A stretch of 64,000 nucleotides of DNA from Deltaproteobacteria bacterium (GCA_020632715.1 JACKFA010000003.1:682001-746000); one strand, 5' to 3'. Positions 44,756 to 53,932 are shown, numbered from the stretch's first letter. The notes: generated by a model from the sequence alone, not told the origin. A program made the numbers and translations.

Positions 44756-45625
44756 ATGGCAATCTTCGTCGACAAGGACACGCGCCTCGCGGTCCAGGGC
44801 ATCACGGGCAGCGCCGGCGCCTTCCACTCGCGCCAGATGCTCGAGTACGGCACGCAGGTCGTCGCGGGCGTCGTCCCGGGCAAGGGCGGCCAGACCTTCG
44901 AGGGCGTGCCGATCTTCGACACGATGGCGGAGGCCGTCGAGCAGGCGGGCGCCAACGCGTCCGTCGTGTTCGTGCCGCCGCCGTTCGCGGCCGACGCCAT
45001 CATGGAGTCGGCGGCGGCGGGCGTGTCGCTCGTGGTCGGCATCACGGAGGGGATCCCGGTCCTCGACATGATGAAGGCGCGCATCTTCCTCCAGGACTAC
45101 CCGGACGTGCGCCTCGTCGGTCCGAACTGCCCCGGCGTCATCACGCCGGGCCAGTGCAAGATCGGCATCATGCCGGGCCACATCCACCGCCCCGGGCACG
45201 TGGGCGTCGTGAGCCGCTCGGGCACGCTCACGTACGAGGCGGTCGGGCAGCTGACGGCGCTCGGGATCGGCCAGTCGACCTGCGTCGGCATCGGCGGCGA
45301 CCCGATCAACGGGACGAACTTCATCGACGTGCTGTCGGCCTTCCAGGCCGACCCGGAGACCGAGGCCGTCATCATGATCGGCGAGATCGGCGGCAGCGCC
45401 GAGGAGGACGCGGCGGCCTGGGTGAAGGCGAACTTCACGAAGCCCATCGTCGGGTTCATCGCCGGGAAGACGGCCCCGCCGGGCAAGCGCATGGGCCACG
45501 CGGGCGCCATCATCTCGGGCGGCAAGGGCACGGCCTCCGAGAAGGAGAAGGCGATGTCCGAGGCGGGCATCGTGATGTCGCCGAACCCGTCGGAGATGGC
45601 GTCGACGCTGAAGAAGCTCCTCTAG
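44756..45625 (+). CDS. sucD: Succinyl-CoA synthetase alpha subunit
   Basis: CoA-binding and phospho-histidine subunit, partner of SucC. 289 residues. N-terminal Rossmann CoA site VQGITGSAGAFHSRQML, GPNCPGVITPG, and active-site His in MGHAGAIISGGKGTA near residue 246. AAGGAG at 44743-44748 supports the ATG at 44756. Cotranscribed with sucC. Confidence 0.98.
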   Translation: MAIFVDKDTRLAVQGITGSAGAFHSRQMLEYGTQVVAGVVPGKGGQTFEGVPIFDTMAEAVEQAGANASVVFVPPPFAADAIMESAAAGVSLVVGITEGIPVLDMMKARIFLQDYPDVRLVGPNCPGVITPGQCKIGIMPGHIHRPGHVGVVSRSGTLTYEAVGQLTALGIGQSTCVGIGGDPINGTNFIDVLSAFQADPETEAVIMIGEIGGSAEEDAAAWVKANFTKPIVGFIAGKTAPPGKRMGHAGAIISGGKGTASEKEKAMSEAGIVMSPNPSEMASTLKKLL

Positions 45626-45636
45626 AAGAGAGGGGG

Positions 45637-45652
45637 CGCCACGACGGTGGCG
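45637..45652 (+). terminator. Weak hairpin after sucD
   Basis: CGCCAC and GTGGCG form a 6-bp stem with a GACG tetraloop 12 bases after the sucD stop. No T tract. Possible transcript 3' end; unproven. The remaining bases to ndk show no clear promoter pair. Confidence 0.3.
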
Positions 45653-45809
45653 GCGCGTCCTCGTGTGCGCTGCACCATCGTCGACAGGGCTGGTTTCATT
45701 GAGAGGGCGGGCCGAGTGGGTCCGCCTTTCTCGCACTTGCGAAAGCGCTGTAGAAGGCAGCGCCGAGTCACCGAGCAACGACGAAGACCGAAAGGATTGG
45801 AGAACGACC

Positions 45810-46229
45810 ATGGCCGTTGAGCAGACCTTCGCGATCATCAAGCCCGACGCTGTCGAGGCGGGGAACACCGGCAACATCGTGCAGATGATCGAGGACGCGG
45901 GCTTCACCATCCGCGCGCTCAAGAAGGTGCGCCTCACGGAGAAGCAGGCGCAGGGCTTCTACCACGTGCACGCGGCGCGGCCGTTCTTCGGCGACCTCGT
46001 GTCGTTCATGACGTCGGGCCCGGCGGTCCTGATGATCCTCGAGGCCGAGGGCGCCATCGCGAAGTGGCGTGACCTGATGGGGCCGACGGACGCGACGAAG
46101 GCCGGCAAGGACACGGTCCGCGGGCGCTACGGCAAGAACATCGAGAAGAACGCGAGCCACGGGTCGGACGCGCCGGAGACGGCGGCGTTCGAGACCGCGT
46201 ACTTCTTCAATTGCTTCGAGCGCGTGTAG
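45810..46229 (+). CDS. ndk: Nucleoside diphosphate kinase
   Basis: Balances nucleoside triphosphate pools through a phospho-histidine intermediate. 139 residues. TFAIIKPDAV at the N-terminus, MGPTDATKAGKDTVRGRYG, and active-site His in KNASHGSDAPETA near residue 116. The start at 45810 follows GGAGAA by 5-6 bases; earlier in-frame starts give a low-complexity extension. rlmN begins 10 bases after its stop. Confidence 0.97.
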   Translation: MAVEQTFAIIKPDAVEAGNTGNIVQMIEDAGFTIRALKKVRLTEKQAQGFYHVHAARPFFGDLVSFMTSGPAVLMILEAEGAIAKWRDLMGPTDATKAGKDTVRGRYGKNIEKNASHGSDAPETAAFETAYFFNCFERV

Positions 46230-46239
46230 TCTCCCGCGC

Positions 46240-47337
46240 GTGAGCGAGAGACTGCCCATCATCGACGCGACGGCCGGCTCCGGAGACGGGGCCGGCCTCG
46301 CTGTTCTCCCCGATCTGAAGGCGATGACGCGGGACGAGCTGACGGCCTTCCTGAAGGAGGGCTTCGGCGAGTCGCGCTTTCGCGGCGATCAGATCTTCCG
46401 CTGGCTCCACATGAAACGGGCGCGGTCGGTCGAGGCGATGACGGACCTGTCGAAGAAGCTGCGGCAGGCGCTGACGGAGCGGACGCGCGTCGGCGGGCTC
46501 GAGCTCGAGGACGTGCGGACGGCGCAGGACGGCACGCGGAAGCTGCTGCTTCGGACCGCGGGGGGCGACCGCATCGAGTCGGTCATCATCCCGATGGACC
46601 ACAGCTTCACGCAGTGCGTGTCGTCGCAGGTCGGCTGCAAGATCGGCTGCCGCTTCTGCCTCACGGCGCGGATGCCGCTCCGGCGGAACCTGTCGGCGAG
46701 CGAGATCGTCGACCAGGTGCTGTGGGCGCAGGAGGTGATGGGGGAGGGCGAGCGCGTCGGGAACCTCGTGTACATGGGGATGGGGGAGCCGCTCGACAAC
46801 TACGAGCAGGTCGTGCGCTCGCTCAAGATCCTGATGGACGAGTTCGGGGCGAACTTCTCGAGCCGGCGCATCACGGTGTCGACGAGCGGTGTGGTGCCGA
46901 AGCTCGCGCGGCTCGGGGCGGACGTGCCGGTGAACCTCGCGGTGAGCCTGAACGCGTCGGACGACGAGACGCGGACGCGGCTCATCCCGATCAACAAGGT
47001 GTGGAACATCGAGGCGCTCATCGGGGCGCTCCACGCCTTCCCGCTGCCGCCGCGGCGGCGGATCACCATCGAGTACGTGCTGCTGAAGGGTGTGAACGAC
47101 ACGCGCGCGGACGCGGAGCGGCTCGTGAAGCTCCTCCGCGGGCTCCGCTGCAAGGTGAACCTGATCCCCTTCAACCCGTGGCCCGGCGCGCCGTTCGAGC
47201 GCCCCGAGGAGCGGGACGTGGACGCGTTCGGCAAGATCGTCCTCGACCACGGCTTCACCGTGACGGTGCGCTACTCGAAGGGCGAGGACATCGGCGCCGC
47301 CTGCGGCCAGCTCGACGGGAACCAGGTCGCGGCCTAG
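46240..47337 (+). CDS. rlmN: Dual-specificity 23S rRNA/tRNA adenine C2-methyltransferase
   Basis: Radical SAM enzyme that methylates A2503 of 23S rRNA and A37 of some tRNAs. 365 residues from GTG 46240. Radical SAM cluster CKIGCRFC with Cys133, Cys137 and Cys140; methyl-carrier Cys355 in GAACGQ; YMGMGEPLDN and RRITVSTSGVVP are family blocks. Ten bases after ndk with no ribosome site of its own, so probably read through from ndk. Ends 57 bases before the left arm of an inverted-repeat element. Confidence 0.96.
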   Translation: MSERLPIIDATAGSGDGAGLAVLPDLKAMTRDELTAFLKEGFGESRFRGDQIFRWLHMKRARSVEAMTDLSKKLRQALTERTRVGGLELEDVRTAQDGTRKLLLRTAGGDRIESVIIPMDHSFTQCVSSQVGCKIGCRFCLTARMPLRRNLSASEIVDQVLWAQEVMGEGERVGNLVYMGMGEPLDNYEQVVRSLKILMDEFGANFSSRRITVSTSGVVPKLARLGADVPVNLAVSLNASDDETRTRLIPINKVWNIEALIGALHAFPLPPRRRITIEYVLLKGVNDTRADAERLVKLLRGLRCKVNLIPFNPWPGAPFERPEERDVDAFGKIVLDHGFTVTVRYSKGEDIGAACGQLDGNQVAA

Positions 47338-47394
47338 GCCGCGCTCCGCTTAGGAGTGCGGCGCACGCTGAGTCCGGGGCACCGTCGGAGCGAG

Positions 47395-47651
47395 ACCACG
47401 GAGGCACGGAGGCACGGAGGGTTCAGTGGCCCTCGTGGGCTCTCGTCTCCGTTTTCCAGCTCGGTGATGCCCGGGGAGGGAGGGGAGGAGGGCAGCCCTC
47501 CTCCCACGAAGCCACCCGCGGCACGGCGCGCCCGACTCACGCGCAGGAGGCTGGTCCTTCCAGCAAACCCTCCGTGCCTCCGTGCCTCCGTGGTTGTCCC
47601 CCCCGAAGCGCCCATGAGCCCGTGGTTGGCCCCCTGAAGCGCCCAAAGGCC
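47395..47651. repeat. Inverted-repeat element, copy 1, with flanking tandem duplication
   Basis: Perfect 29-bp inverted arms (47395-47423 and 47566-47594), each made of three CACGGAGG octamers (CCTCCGTG on the right) plus ACC/GTT ends. The 142-base interior contains an 11-bp palindrome (GGGAGGAGGGC, 47483-47505, centred on A47494) and no gene. The right arm end CGTGGTT begins a 32-base unit (47589-47620) repeated imperfectly at 47621-47651 (one-base shorter). Located between the convergent genes rlmN and 47665-48126. A second copy is at 62446-62702. No transposase nearby. Confidence 0.85.
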
Positions 47652-47664
47652 CTGCGCGCGCAGG

Positions 47665-48126
47665 TCAGTGCTTCACGCCCCGGCCCTTCATCCGCTTCCA
47701 CTCGCTCTCGACGTCCGGGCGCTCGCCGCGGAGCCAGGCGTCGGCCGCGTCGTCGAGGAACTCGTTCCGGAGCGTGCCCTTCGCGAGGATCTCCACGTCG
47801 CCGAAGCGGTGCGGCTGGAAGTCGAGCGGCAGGAGCAGCTCGCGCCGGCTCTTGCCGAACTCGCCGAGGTACCAGTCGAGGAAGTCGAAGCAGACGTCGA
47901 GCGCGTCGCCCATCGACATCGAGTAGGTCTCGCGCGCCATCGCCGCCTCCATCGTGTAGACGAAGGTCCGGTCGCGCGAGGCGATCTCCACGACCGCCAC
48001 GGGGTTGTCGGCGAGGCGCTTGGCCGCGACCGTCAGGTGCTCGTCCTGGAGGGACGCGCCGTGACGCTCGAGCAGCGTCGCGACCATCTTCGCCTGGGCT
48101 TCGGGAGTGAGGAGCGGCTTGACCAT
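47665..48126 (-). CDS. Conserved-looking hypothetical protein
   Basis: 153 residues, acidic and basic mixed, no signal or membrane helix. Features VAVVEIASRDRTFVYTMEAAMA and FDFLDWYLGEFGKSRRELLLPLDFQPHRFGD read as a compact alpha/beta fold, but I do not recognise the family. Codon use is typical of neighbours. It is on the same strand as the DUF58 operon, 60 bases downstream of it, so it may be its last gene. Confidence 0.65.
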   Translation of the reverse strand: MVKPLLTPEAQAKMVATLLERHGASLQDEHLTVAAKRLADNPVAVVEIASRDRTFVYTMEAAMARETYSMSMGDALDVCFDFLDWYLGEFGKSRRELLLPLDFQPHRFGDVEILAKGTLRNEFLDDAADAWLRGERPDVESEWKRMKGRGVKH

Positions 48127-48186
48127 GGTGAGCGACTCTAAGCGCCGGTCGGTCGCGAGGGAAGGGGGACCTCGCCCTCGCCCACG

Positions 48187-49872
48187 TCACGCCACCTGCG
48201 AGAGCCGCGCGAGCACCCGGGCGAGCGCGTCCTCCGGACCCACCGAGAGGAACACCGTGCCCCCCGGCCGCAGCATCGTCCGCGCGAGCGCCAGGTTCTG
48301 CCTCATCCTCAGCCGCTCGACCTCGATGATCGCGTCCTGCAGCCGATCCGCGCCCGGCTCCGTCTCCGCGAGGTCGAAGCCGTGGTGGTCCGGGCACAGG
48401 AGCACCAGCGAGTGGTGCCGCCGCCGCGCCGCCAGCGCCGTCCGCCGCAGCGGCTCGAGGTCGTCGATGCTCGTGAGATCGCTCACCGCCACGATCGTGT
48501 GCGGCCCGCCGCGCGCCGCCATCACCGCCTGGATGGCCGCCTCGAGCCCGTGGCTCTGGCCACCCGGGCGCGGCGTCGGGTCGAGCGGCAGCGGGATCCC
48601 CTTGTAGCGGCAGAACGCGCGCAGCACCGAGCGCTGATAGTCGCTCGCGTAGCCGTCGTAGGGCAGGAGCGGGCGCCGCCCCCGCCGCGTCGGCACGTCG
48701 TGCAGCGACTCCTGCGCCGCCTCGATGAGCCGCCCCTCGTCGTGTTGCGACAGGCGCGGGCTCCCCGCCTTCACGAGCCCCTCCGGGAGCGCGAAGCTCC
48801 GCCCCTCCTGCGTCAGGAACCAGCGCGACACGCGCTCGACCAGCTCGCGGTCGGTGATCTCCGTGCGGTCCTCGTGCACGAGGTGCGGGATCTCCGTCAG
48901 CGCCTCGATGATGTGGCGCATCTGGTGGCGCCCCGCGGCCGGCGGCACCTGGAGGCGCACGCGGTGGTCGTGCACGAGGAGCCCCGCGCGGTCCCGCCGC
49001 GACGTCAGCGCGTGCGCGAGGTTGTGGGCGAGCTCGATCGCGTAGTCGATGCGCGCCTCGCCCGGCGGCCCCCAGAACATGCTCGGCGAGCAGTCCACCA
49101 GGATCCACGTCGACAGCACCAGATCCGACTCGAACTCGCGCGAGATGAGCTTCCCGCGCCGCGCGCTCGCCGTCCACGCGATGTGCTTGAACGGGTCCCC
49201 CGCCTGGAAGTCGCGGAGCTCGCGGATCTCCATGCCGAGCCCGCGCCGCCGCTGCACGATGGCGCCGCTGTGCTCCTGCATCGACGCGCGCGTCGCCCGC
49301 AGCTCCGCGTCCGACCGCACCGGGAAGTGGCGCGGCATCACCTCGAGCCGCAGCTCCGCCGGCGCCCAGACCCGCACCTCGAAGAGCCCGCCCACGACGG
49401 CCGCGCGGACGTGGAACCCGAGGAGGACATAGTCCCCGACGCGATCTCCGCCGATGACCAGCCGAAAGGGGTGCGAGCGCGGATCGTCGCCCTCGCCGCG
49501 CCCCTCCTGCGGCTCGGCGGTCGCGACCAGCGGCGACGCCGCCGCCGGCTCCGCGAGGAGCTCGTGCACGGTCACCCCGAGCGGCGTCACGATGTCGAGG
49601 TCGAGCGCCACGCGCCGCCCGACCCGCAGGCGCACCGTGTCGCCGCCCCGCAGGAGCAGCCGCAGCGGCTCCGCCACGAGCCGATGGCGGGCGACGCGCG
49701 CCGACGCGAACACCCCCGCGAGCGCGACGAAGGGCAGGGCGCCGAGCGCGGTCACCACCGGCAGGCCGAAGGCGAGCCCCGTCAGGATCCAGGCGACACC
49801 GGCGCCCGCGAGCCAGCGCGCGCGCGCCGTCGGCAGGAGCCGCGGCCGGCCGCCCCCGGTCGGCGCCGCCAC
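48187..49872 (-). CDS. DUF58 domain membrane-associated protein
   Basis: 561 residues from GTG 49872, which lies 3 bases after the moxR stop. Two N-terminal membrane helices (about 18-58), a beta-rich middle, then the DUF58 core MEIRELRDFQAGDPFKHIAWTASARRGKLISREFESD followed by a von Willebrand A-like segment with WILVDCSPSMFWG (DxSxS MIDAS-like). DUF58 proteins pair with MoxR AAA ATPases, which are thought to act as chaperones for metal insertion or complex assembly. A long C-terminal part is specific to this family branch. Confidence 0.88.
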   Translation of the reverse strand: MAAPTGGGRPRLLPTARARWLAGAGVAWILTGLAFGLPVVTALGALPFVALAGVFASARVARHRLVAEPLRLLLRGGDTVRLRVGRRVALDLDIVTPLGVTVHELLAEPAAASPLVATAEPQEGRGEGDDPRSHPFRLVIGGDRVGDYVLLGFHVRAAVVGGLFEVRVWAPAELRLEVMPRHFPVRSDAELRATRASMQEHSGAIVQRRRGLGMEIRELRDFQAGDPFKHIAWTASARRGKLISREFESDLVLSTWILVDCSPSMFWGPPGEARIDYAIELAHNLAHALTSRRDRAGLLVHDHRVRLQVPPAAGRHQMRHIIEALTEIPHLVHEDRTEITDRELVERVSRWFLTQEGRSFALPEGLVKAGSPRLSQHDEGRLIEAAQESLHDVPTRRGRRPLLPYDGYASDYQRSVLRAFCRYKGIPLPLDPTPRPGGQSHGLEAAIQAVMAARGGPHTIVAVSDLTSIDDLEPLRRTALAARRRHHSLVLLCPDHHGFDLAETEPGADRLQDAIIEVERLRMRQNLALARTMLRPGGTVFLSVGPEDALARVLARLSQVA

Positions 49873-49875
49873 GCG

Positions 49876-50886
49876 TCAGGCCTCGCGGCTGTAGGGCACG
49901 GCCTGCAGGCACTCCGCGACGACCTCGTCGACGGACACGCGGTCGAGCTCGGCCTCCGGCGAGAGCATGATGCGGTGGTTCAGGACGGGGCGCACGAGGG
50001 CGCGGACGTCGTCCGGCAGCACGTGATCGCGACCGTGGACGAACGCGAGCACCTTCGCCGCGCGCATCAGCGCGAGCGACGCCCGCGGGCTCGCCCCGAG
50101 GAGCACCGCGCCGTGGGTGCGGGTCTGCTGCACGAGGCGCACGATGTAGTCGAGGAGCGAGGGCGAGATGTACACGCGCTCGGCCGCGGCCGACATCCGC
50201 TGGATGTCCTCGGGCGAGAGCACCACCTCGACCGGCGGGAGCCGCACGTTGTAGGTCGCGAGCATGCGCCGCTCGTCGTCGAAGCTCGGGTAGCCGAGGA
50301 CGAGCTTGAAGATGAAGCGATCGACCTGCGCCTCGGGGAGGAGGTAGACGCCCTCCTGCTCGACCGGGTTCTGCGTCGCGAGGACGATGAACGGCTGCGG
50401 CAGCTCCTGGGTCTGGCCCTCGATGGTGACCTGCCCCTCCTGCATCGCCTCGAGCAGCGCGCTCTGCGTCTTCGCCGGCGCGCGGTTGATCTCGTCGGCG
50501 AGGACGACGTTCGCGAAGATCGGCCCCTTCCGGAGGACGAAGGTGTTGTCGCGCAGATCGAGGACGTAGGTGCCGGTGATGTCGGCCGGGAGCAGGTCCG
50601 GCGTGAACTGGATGCGGCTGTAGCGGCAGCCGAGCGTGCGGGCGAACGCCTTGATGAGCGTCGTCTTGGCGATGCCCGGCACCCCCTCGAGGAGCACGTG
50701 GCCGCGCGACAAGAGCGCCACGAGCAGCAGATCGGCCGTCCGCGGGTCGCCGATGTAGACCTTCGCGATCTCCCGCACGAGGGTCTGCCGCAGCTGCGAC
50801 GCCTCGCGGGCCTCGCTCGTCGGGGCGGCGTCGGCCCCGCCGGGGCGCTCGGAGGGCGTCGGGTCGGCGTCGTCTCGCTCAGCCAT
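49876..50886 (-). CDS. MoxR family AAA+ ATPase
   Basis: 336 residues. Walker A GVPGIAKTT (68-76), Walker B VVLADEINRAPAKTQ (127-141), sensor ATQNPVEQEGVYLLPEAQVDRF, arginine finger region. Chaperone-like ATPase that acts with the adjacent DUF58/vWA protein. AGGTGA lies upstream within the end of the DUF4350 gene. Gene order (upstream to downstream) is Ig-like/DUF4129-like, DUF4350, moxR, DUF58. Confidence 0.96.
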   Translation of the reverse strand: MAERDDADPTPSERPGGADAAPTSEAREASQLRQTLVREIAKVYIGDPRTADLLLVALLSRGHVLLEGVPGIAKTTLIKAFARTLGCRYSRIQFTPDLLPADITGTYVLDLRDNTFVLRKGPIFANVVLADEINRAPAKTQSALLEAMQEGQVTIEGQTQELPQPFIVLATQNPVEQEGVYLLPEAQVDRFIFKLVLGYPSFDDERRMLATYNVRLPPVEVVLSPEDIQRMSAAAERVYISPSLLDYIVRLVQQTRTHGAVLLGASPRASLALMRAAKVLAFVHGRDHVLPDDVRALVRPVLNHRIMLSPEAELDRVSVDEVVAECLQAVPYSREA

Positions 50887-50895
50887 GGGTCGGGG

Positions 50896-52152
50896 TCACC
50901 TCGTCGTGCCGAAGCGGTTCAGCGTCCGGACGTCGTCGTAGAGCCGGGCGAACCGCTCGGCGGAGACCACCGGCGGTTGCAAGGAACGAAGGCTAGCGGC
51001 CTCGCGCTGGACGCGCAACAGCGCATGACGCACGAGCTCGACGGCGTCCTGCGTCGTCCCGCGCGGCGGCGGGCGCTCCCCCGCGAGCACCGCCTCGATC
51101 GCGTTCGCGTCGGCCAGCGCGTCCGCGTGATCGACCAGCGTCAGGGCGTGCGCGAGGAAGTCGGCGTCGCCGCGGGCGGCCGCGAGGCCGGCAGCCTCCG
51201 CCACGAGCGGCGAGCGGCCGAGGATGGCCCCGCCGAGCGCGGGCGTCAGCACCGGGCGCCGCCAGACCGCGAGCGCGAGGAGCACGAGCATGGCGCCGAC
51301 GAGCGGGAGCCCGAAGAGGATGAGGCGCGAGACCGGGTCCGCCGAGAGCGCCTTCGACACCCCGGAGAGCGCGTCGTTCAGGGCCTTCACGGCCTCCTCG
51401 GCGATCCGCTCGGCGGAGCCGCGGTCCCCAGCACCCCCCTCGTAGCTGCCGGAGGTCGTCGTGGTCGGCATGAGGAGCGTCACGTGGCACGGCTCGGCGC
51501 GACAGAAGACGCGCAGCACGTTCGCGGCGAACTGCTTGTTGCCGTAGAAGCGCCGCAGCATCTGGTTCAGGAAGATCGACGGGTCCCCGATGGCGAGGAG
51601 GCGCCCGCTGCCGAGCTCGCGCCGGACGACCAGCAGCTCGCGCGGGTCGTCGAAGGCGACGACCCCTCCCTCGGCGCTCCGGAGCGCGGCGGGGTGGTTC
51701 GCGACGAGCTCCTCGACGTTGAAGAAGAGGAAGTCGTCGCTCTGGCGCGGGATGACGGGCAGGCCGTCCTCCTGCGCGAACCAGTGCTCCTGGTGGCGCG
51801 GGCCGTCGGGCTCGCGCGTGATGCCGACCGCGGCGAAGAGCGGCTCGGCGCTGCCCTGATCGTCCGCGACGATGAGGCTCCCGCCGTCCCCGACGAAGGC
51901 GAGGAGCTCGTCCACCGGGAGCGGCGTCGTGGGGTAGATCCAGAACAGCACGTCGTCGGGGGAGATCGTCGCGAGGTCGAGGGCGTCGACCACGGTGACG
52001 TCGACCTTGGCCTCGGCGGCGGTGACGAGCAGGTAGCCGAGGCCGTTCCAGGTGTCGGCGTCGGCGCGGTCGTAGTCCGTCACGGCCCCGGCCGGGGCCG
52101 CGAGGGCGCCGACGAGGAGCGCGACCGCGAGCGCTGCGCGGAGGGTCCTCAT
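50896..52152 (-). CDS. DUF4350 membrane protein
   Basis: 418 residues. Signal peptide (cleavage after AGA, about residue 23), a ThuA/GATase-like periplasmic part (about 25-220: LLVTAAEAKVDVTVVDAL, GGSLIVADDQGSAEPLF, LLAIGDPSIFLNQML), one membrane helix (about 278-298) and a cytoplasmic helical tail. This is the DUF4350 layout found beside MoxR and DUF58. Start overlaps the upstream stop as ATGA; moxR follows after 9 bases. Confidence 0.85.
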   Translation of the reverse strand: MRTLRAALAVALLVGALAAPAGAVTDYDRADADTWNGLGYLLVTAAEAKVDVTVVDALDLATISPDDVLFWIYPTTPLPVDELLAFVGDGGSLIVADDQGSAEPLFAAVGITREPDGPRHQEHWFAQEDGLPVIPRQSDDFLFFNVEELVANHPAALRSAEGGVVAFDDPRELLVVRRELGSGRLLAIGDPSIFLNQMLRRFYGNKQFAANVLRVFCRAEPCHVTLLMPTTTTSGSYEGGAGDRGSAERIAEEAVKALNDALSGVSKALSADPVSRLILFGLPLVGAMLVLLALAVWRRPVLTPALGGAILGRSPLVAEAAGLAAARGDADFLAHALTLVDHADALADANAIEAVLAGERPPPRGTTQDAVELVRHALLRVQREAASLRSLQPPVVSAERFARLYDDVRTLNRFGTTR

Positions 52153-53924
52153 CGGCGCCCCTCGAGGAAGCGCGCCAGCTCTTGGGCGCGCGCCGCGTCC
52201 GCGACGCGGACGTCGGCCTCACCGAACCACGCCTGCTCCACGAGCTCGCGCAGCTCGGCGAGCGCGCGCTCCTCGTCGGGCGAGCCGCGGCGCACCCGCT
52301 CCCAGGCCTCGCGCGGGGTGTCCGCGCCCCAGGCGAAGTCGGCGCCGAAGCGCTGCACGGCGCGCCCATAGATCTCGCGCACGCGCCGCCGGACGGCGAC
52401 GAGCGCGTACGCGGCGCGATCGTAGCGCCCGTCGTGGGGCACCGTGAGCTCCTCCTCGCGCGGGAGGCACCCCTCGGCCTCGAGGCGGAGGCGCCACGGG
52501 CCGGGCGCGAGCGGCTCGAGCTCGAAGTGTCCGCGCGCGTCGGCCACGCAGCGCGGGCCAGGCGCGCCGTCGCCGCCGCGGAACACGGTGACGATGGCGC
52601 CTGGCAGCGGCTCGCGGCTGTGCCCGTCGACGACGACGCCGGACAGGACGTCGCGCCGACGCGGCGCGTCCCCGTCGGCGACCGGGGTCACGAGCTCGGG
52701 CTCCATCTCGACGAGGGTCGCGGCGACGGCTGGATCGCGGCGGCGGAGGAGGCGGCGCAGACGGAGCCGCTGGAGGAGGGACGGCACGAGCCGCGTCCGG
52801 ACGGCCTGCGCGACGAGGAGGAGCGAGAGCGCCCCGGCGAGGCCGAAGAGGTACCACCGCGTGGGGACGCCGGGCGGCGGCGGCACCTGGACGGTGAAGA
52901 CGTGGCTCGTCGCGCCCTGGTGCTGATCGTCGGGGCTGTAGACGGCGCGGACGGCGAGCTCGCCGGAGCGGTCGCCGAAGAGCTCCGGCGCCGGCACCGC
53001 CGCGAGGTAGAGGCCGTCCGGCCGGGTCGTCGTGAGCGCGACGAGGTGGGGCTCGACGTCGCCGGGGCCGGCGTCGGCGAGGATCGCGACGGTGGCGCCC
53101 GCGATGGGGCCGTCCTGGTCCGCGAGGCGCCCGCTGAACCGGTAGCGGCCGAGGCGCGCGTCGCCCTCCCGCGCGACGCGGAGGGTGACGCGCGACGCGA
53201 GCAGCACGCGGAGCGAGGTCTCCGCGACGCTCGGCGCGAGCAGGTGATCGCCGAGGAAGCGGGCGCTGATGGTGTAGCGGCCGGCGCTCCCGAGGAGGGC
53301 CGCGCGGATGAGGAAGGTCGCGCGCCCCTCGGCGCCCGTGCGCCCCACGAGCTCCGTGCCGTCCCCGACCTTCACGCGCACCTCGACGCCGGGCACGGGG
53401 CCGTTCGCGGTCGTCAGGTCGGCGTGCACGTAGACCTCGCTGTCGTCGAGGGCGGCGACGCGCGGCTCGGCGCGCACGGCGAGGCGCGTGTTCTGCTGCG
53501 TGAGATCGAGGGAGCCGGTCTCGTTCGCGCCGCCGTAGACGCGGTCGCCGTCGTACTCGAGGCGCCACTCGAGGTGGCGGCGCTCGGCGCGGGCGAGGTC
53601 GCTCGCGGGGACGCGCACCTCGAAGGCGCCGGTGTCGTCGGTCGTGCGCGAGCGCGGGCGGTCGCCGCCGAGGGCGAGGTGGACGCTCTCGCGCGCGATC
53701 GGGTGGCCGAGATCGTCGGTCAGGCGCCCGCGGACGACGACGCCGTCGGCCTCACGGACGAGGTCCACGGCGACGTGGGTCTGGCTGCGCACGGTGATCG
53801 GGCGGGCGCTGGCGGCCGAGGCGAGGAGCGCAGGGCTCGTGAGCGCGAGCGCGGCGACGAGGACCGCGAGCGCGCGGCGGGCGTGGCCGGAGGGAGGGCG
53901 GGGCGGTGGCGAGGCGGAGCGCAC
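52149..53924 (-). CDS. Ig-like/carboxypeptidase-regulatory protein with DUF4129-like tail
   Basis: 591 residues from GTG 53924. N-terminal signal or anchor, then several beta-sandwich repeats (about 45-365: VRGRLTDDLGHPIARESVHLAL, FSGRLADQDGPIAGATVAI), a membrane helix (about 372-392), and a cytoplasmic part with another carboxypeptidase-regulatory-like fold (SGVVVDGHSREPLPGAIVTVFRGG). The last 80 residues (TPREAWERVRR, LAELRELVEQAWFGEADV) recall the DUF4129 C-terminus usually encoded in MoxR-DUF58 loci. Here that module seems fused to extracellular Ig-like domains. Lead gene of the operon, likely translated from a leaderless or near-leaderless mRNA. Confidence 0.7.
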   Translation of the reverse strand: MRSASPPPRPPSGHARRALAVLVAALALTSPALLASAASARPITVRSQTHVAVDLVREADGVVVRGRLTDDLGHPIARESVHLALGGDRPRSRTTDDTGAFEVRVPASDLARAERRHLEWRLEYDGDRVYGGANETGSLDLTQQNTRLAVRAEPRVAALDDSEVYVHADLTTANGPVPGVEVRVKVGDGTELVGRTGAEGRATFLIRAALLGSAGRYTISARFLGDHLLAPSVAETSLRVLLASRVTLRVAREGDARLGRYRFSGRLADQDGPIAGATVAILADAGPGDVEPHLVALTTTRPDGLYLAAVPAPELFGDRSGELAVRAVYSPDDQHQGATSHVFTVQVPPPPGVPTRWYLFGLAGALSLLLVAQAVRTRLVPSLLQRLRLRRLLRRRDPAVAATLVEMEPELVTPVADGDAPRRRDVLSGVVVDGHSREPLPGAIVTVFRGGDGAPGPRCVADARGHFELEPLAPGPWRLRLEAEGCLPREEELTVPHDGRYDRAAYALVAVRRRVREIYGRAVQRFGADFAWGADTPREAWERVRRGSPDEERALAELRELVEQAWFGEADVRVADAARAQELARFLEGRR

Positions 53925-53932
53925 GGAGCGCG

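Noticed and set aside
45728..45756. Possible ndk promoter with TAGAAG
   Set aside because: The hexamer 17 bases upstream (TTCTCG) does not resemble a -35 element.
47338..47664. Short open frames inside the first inverted-repeat element
   Set aside because: Their products (TEARRHGG, PPCLRASVV types) are translations of the inverted arms, with no ribosome site.
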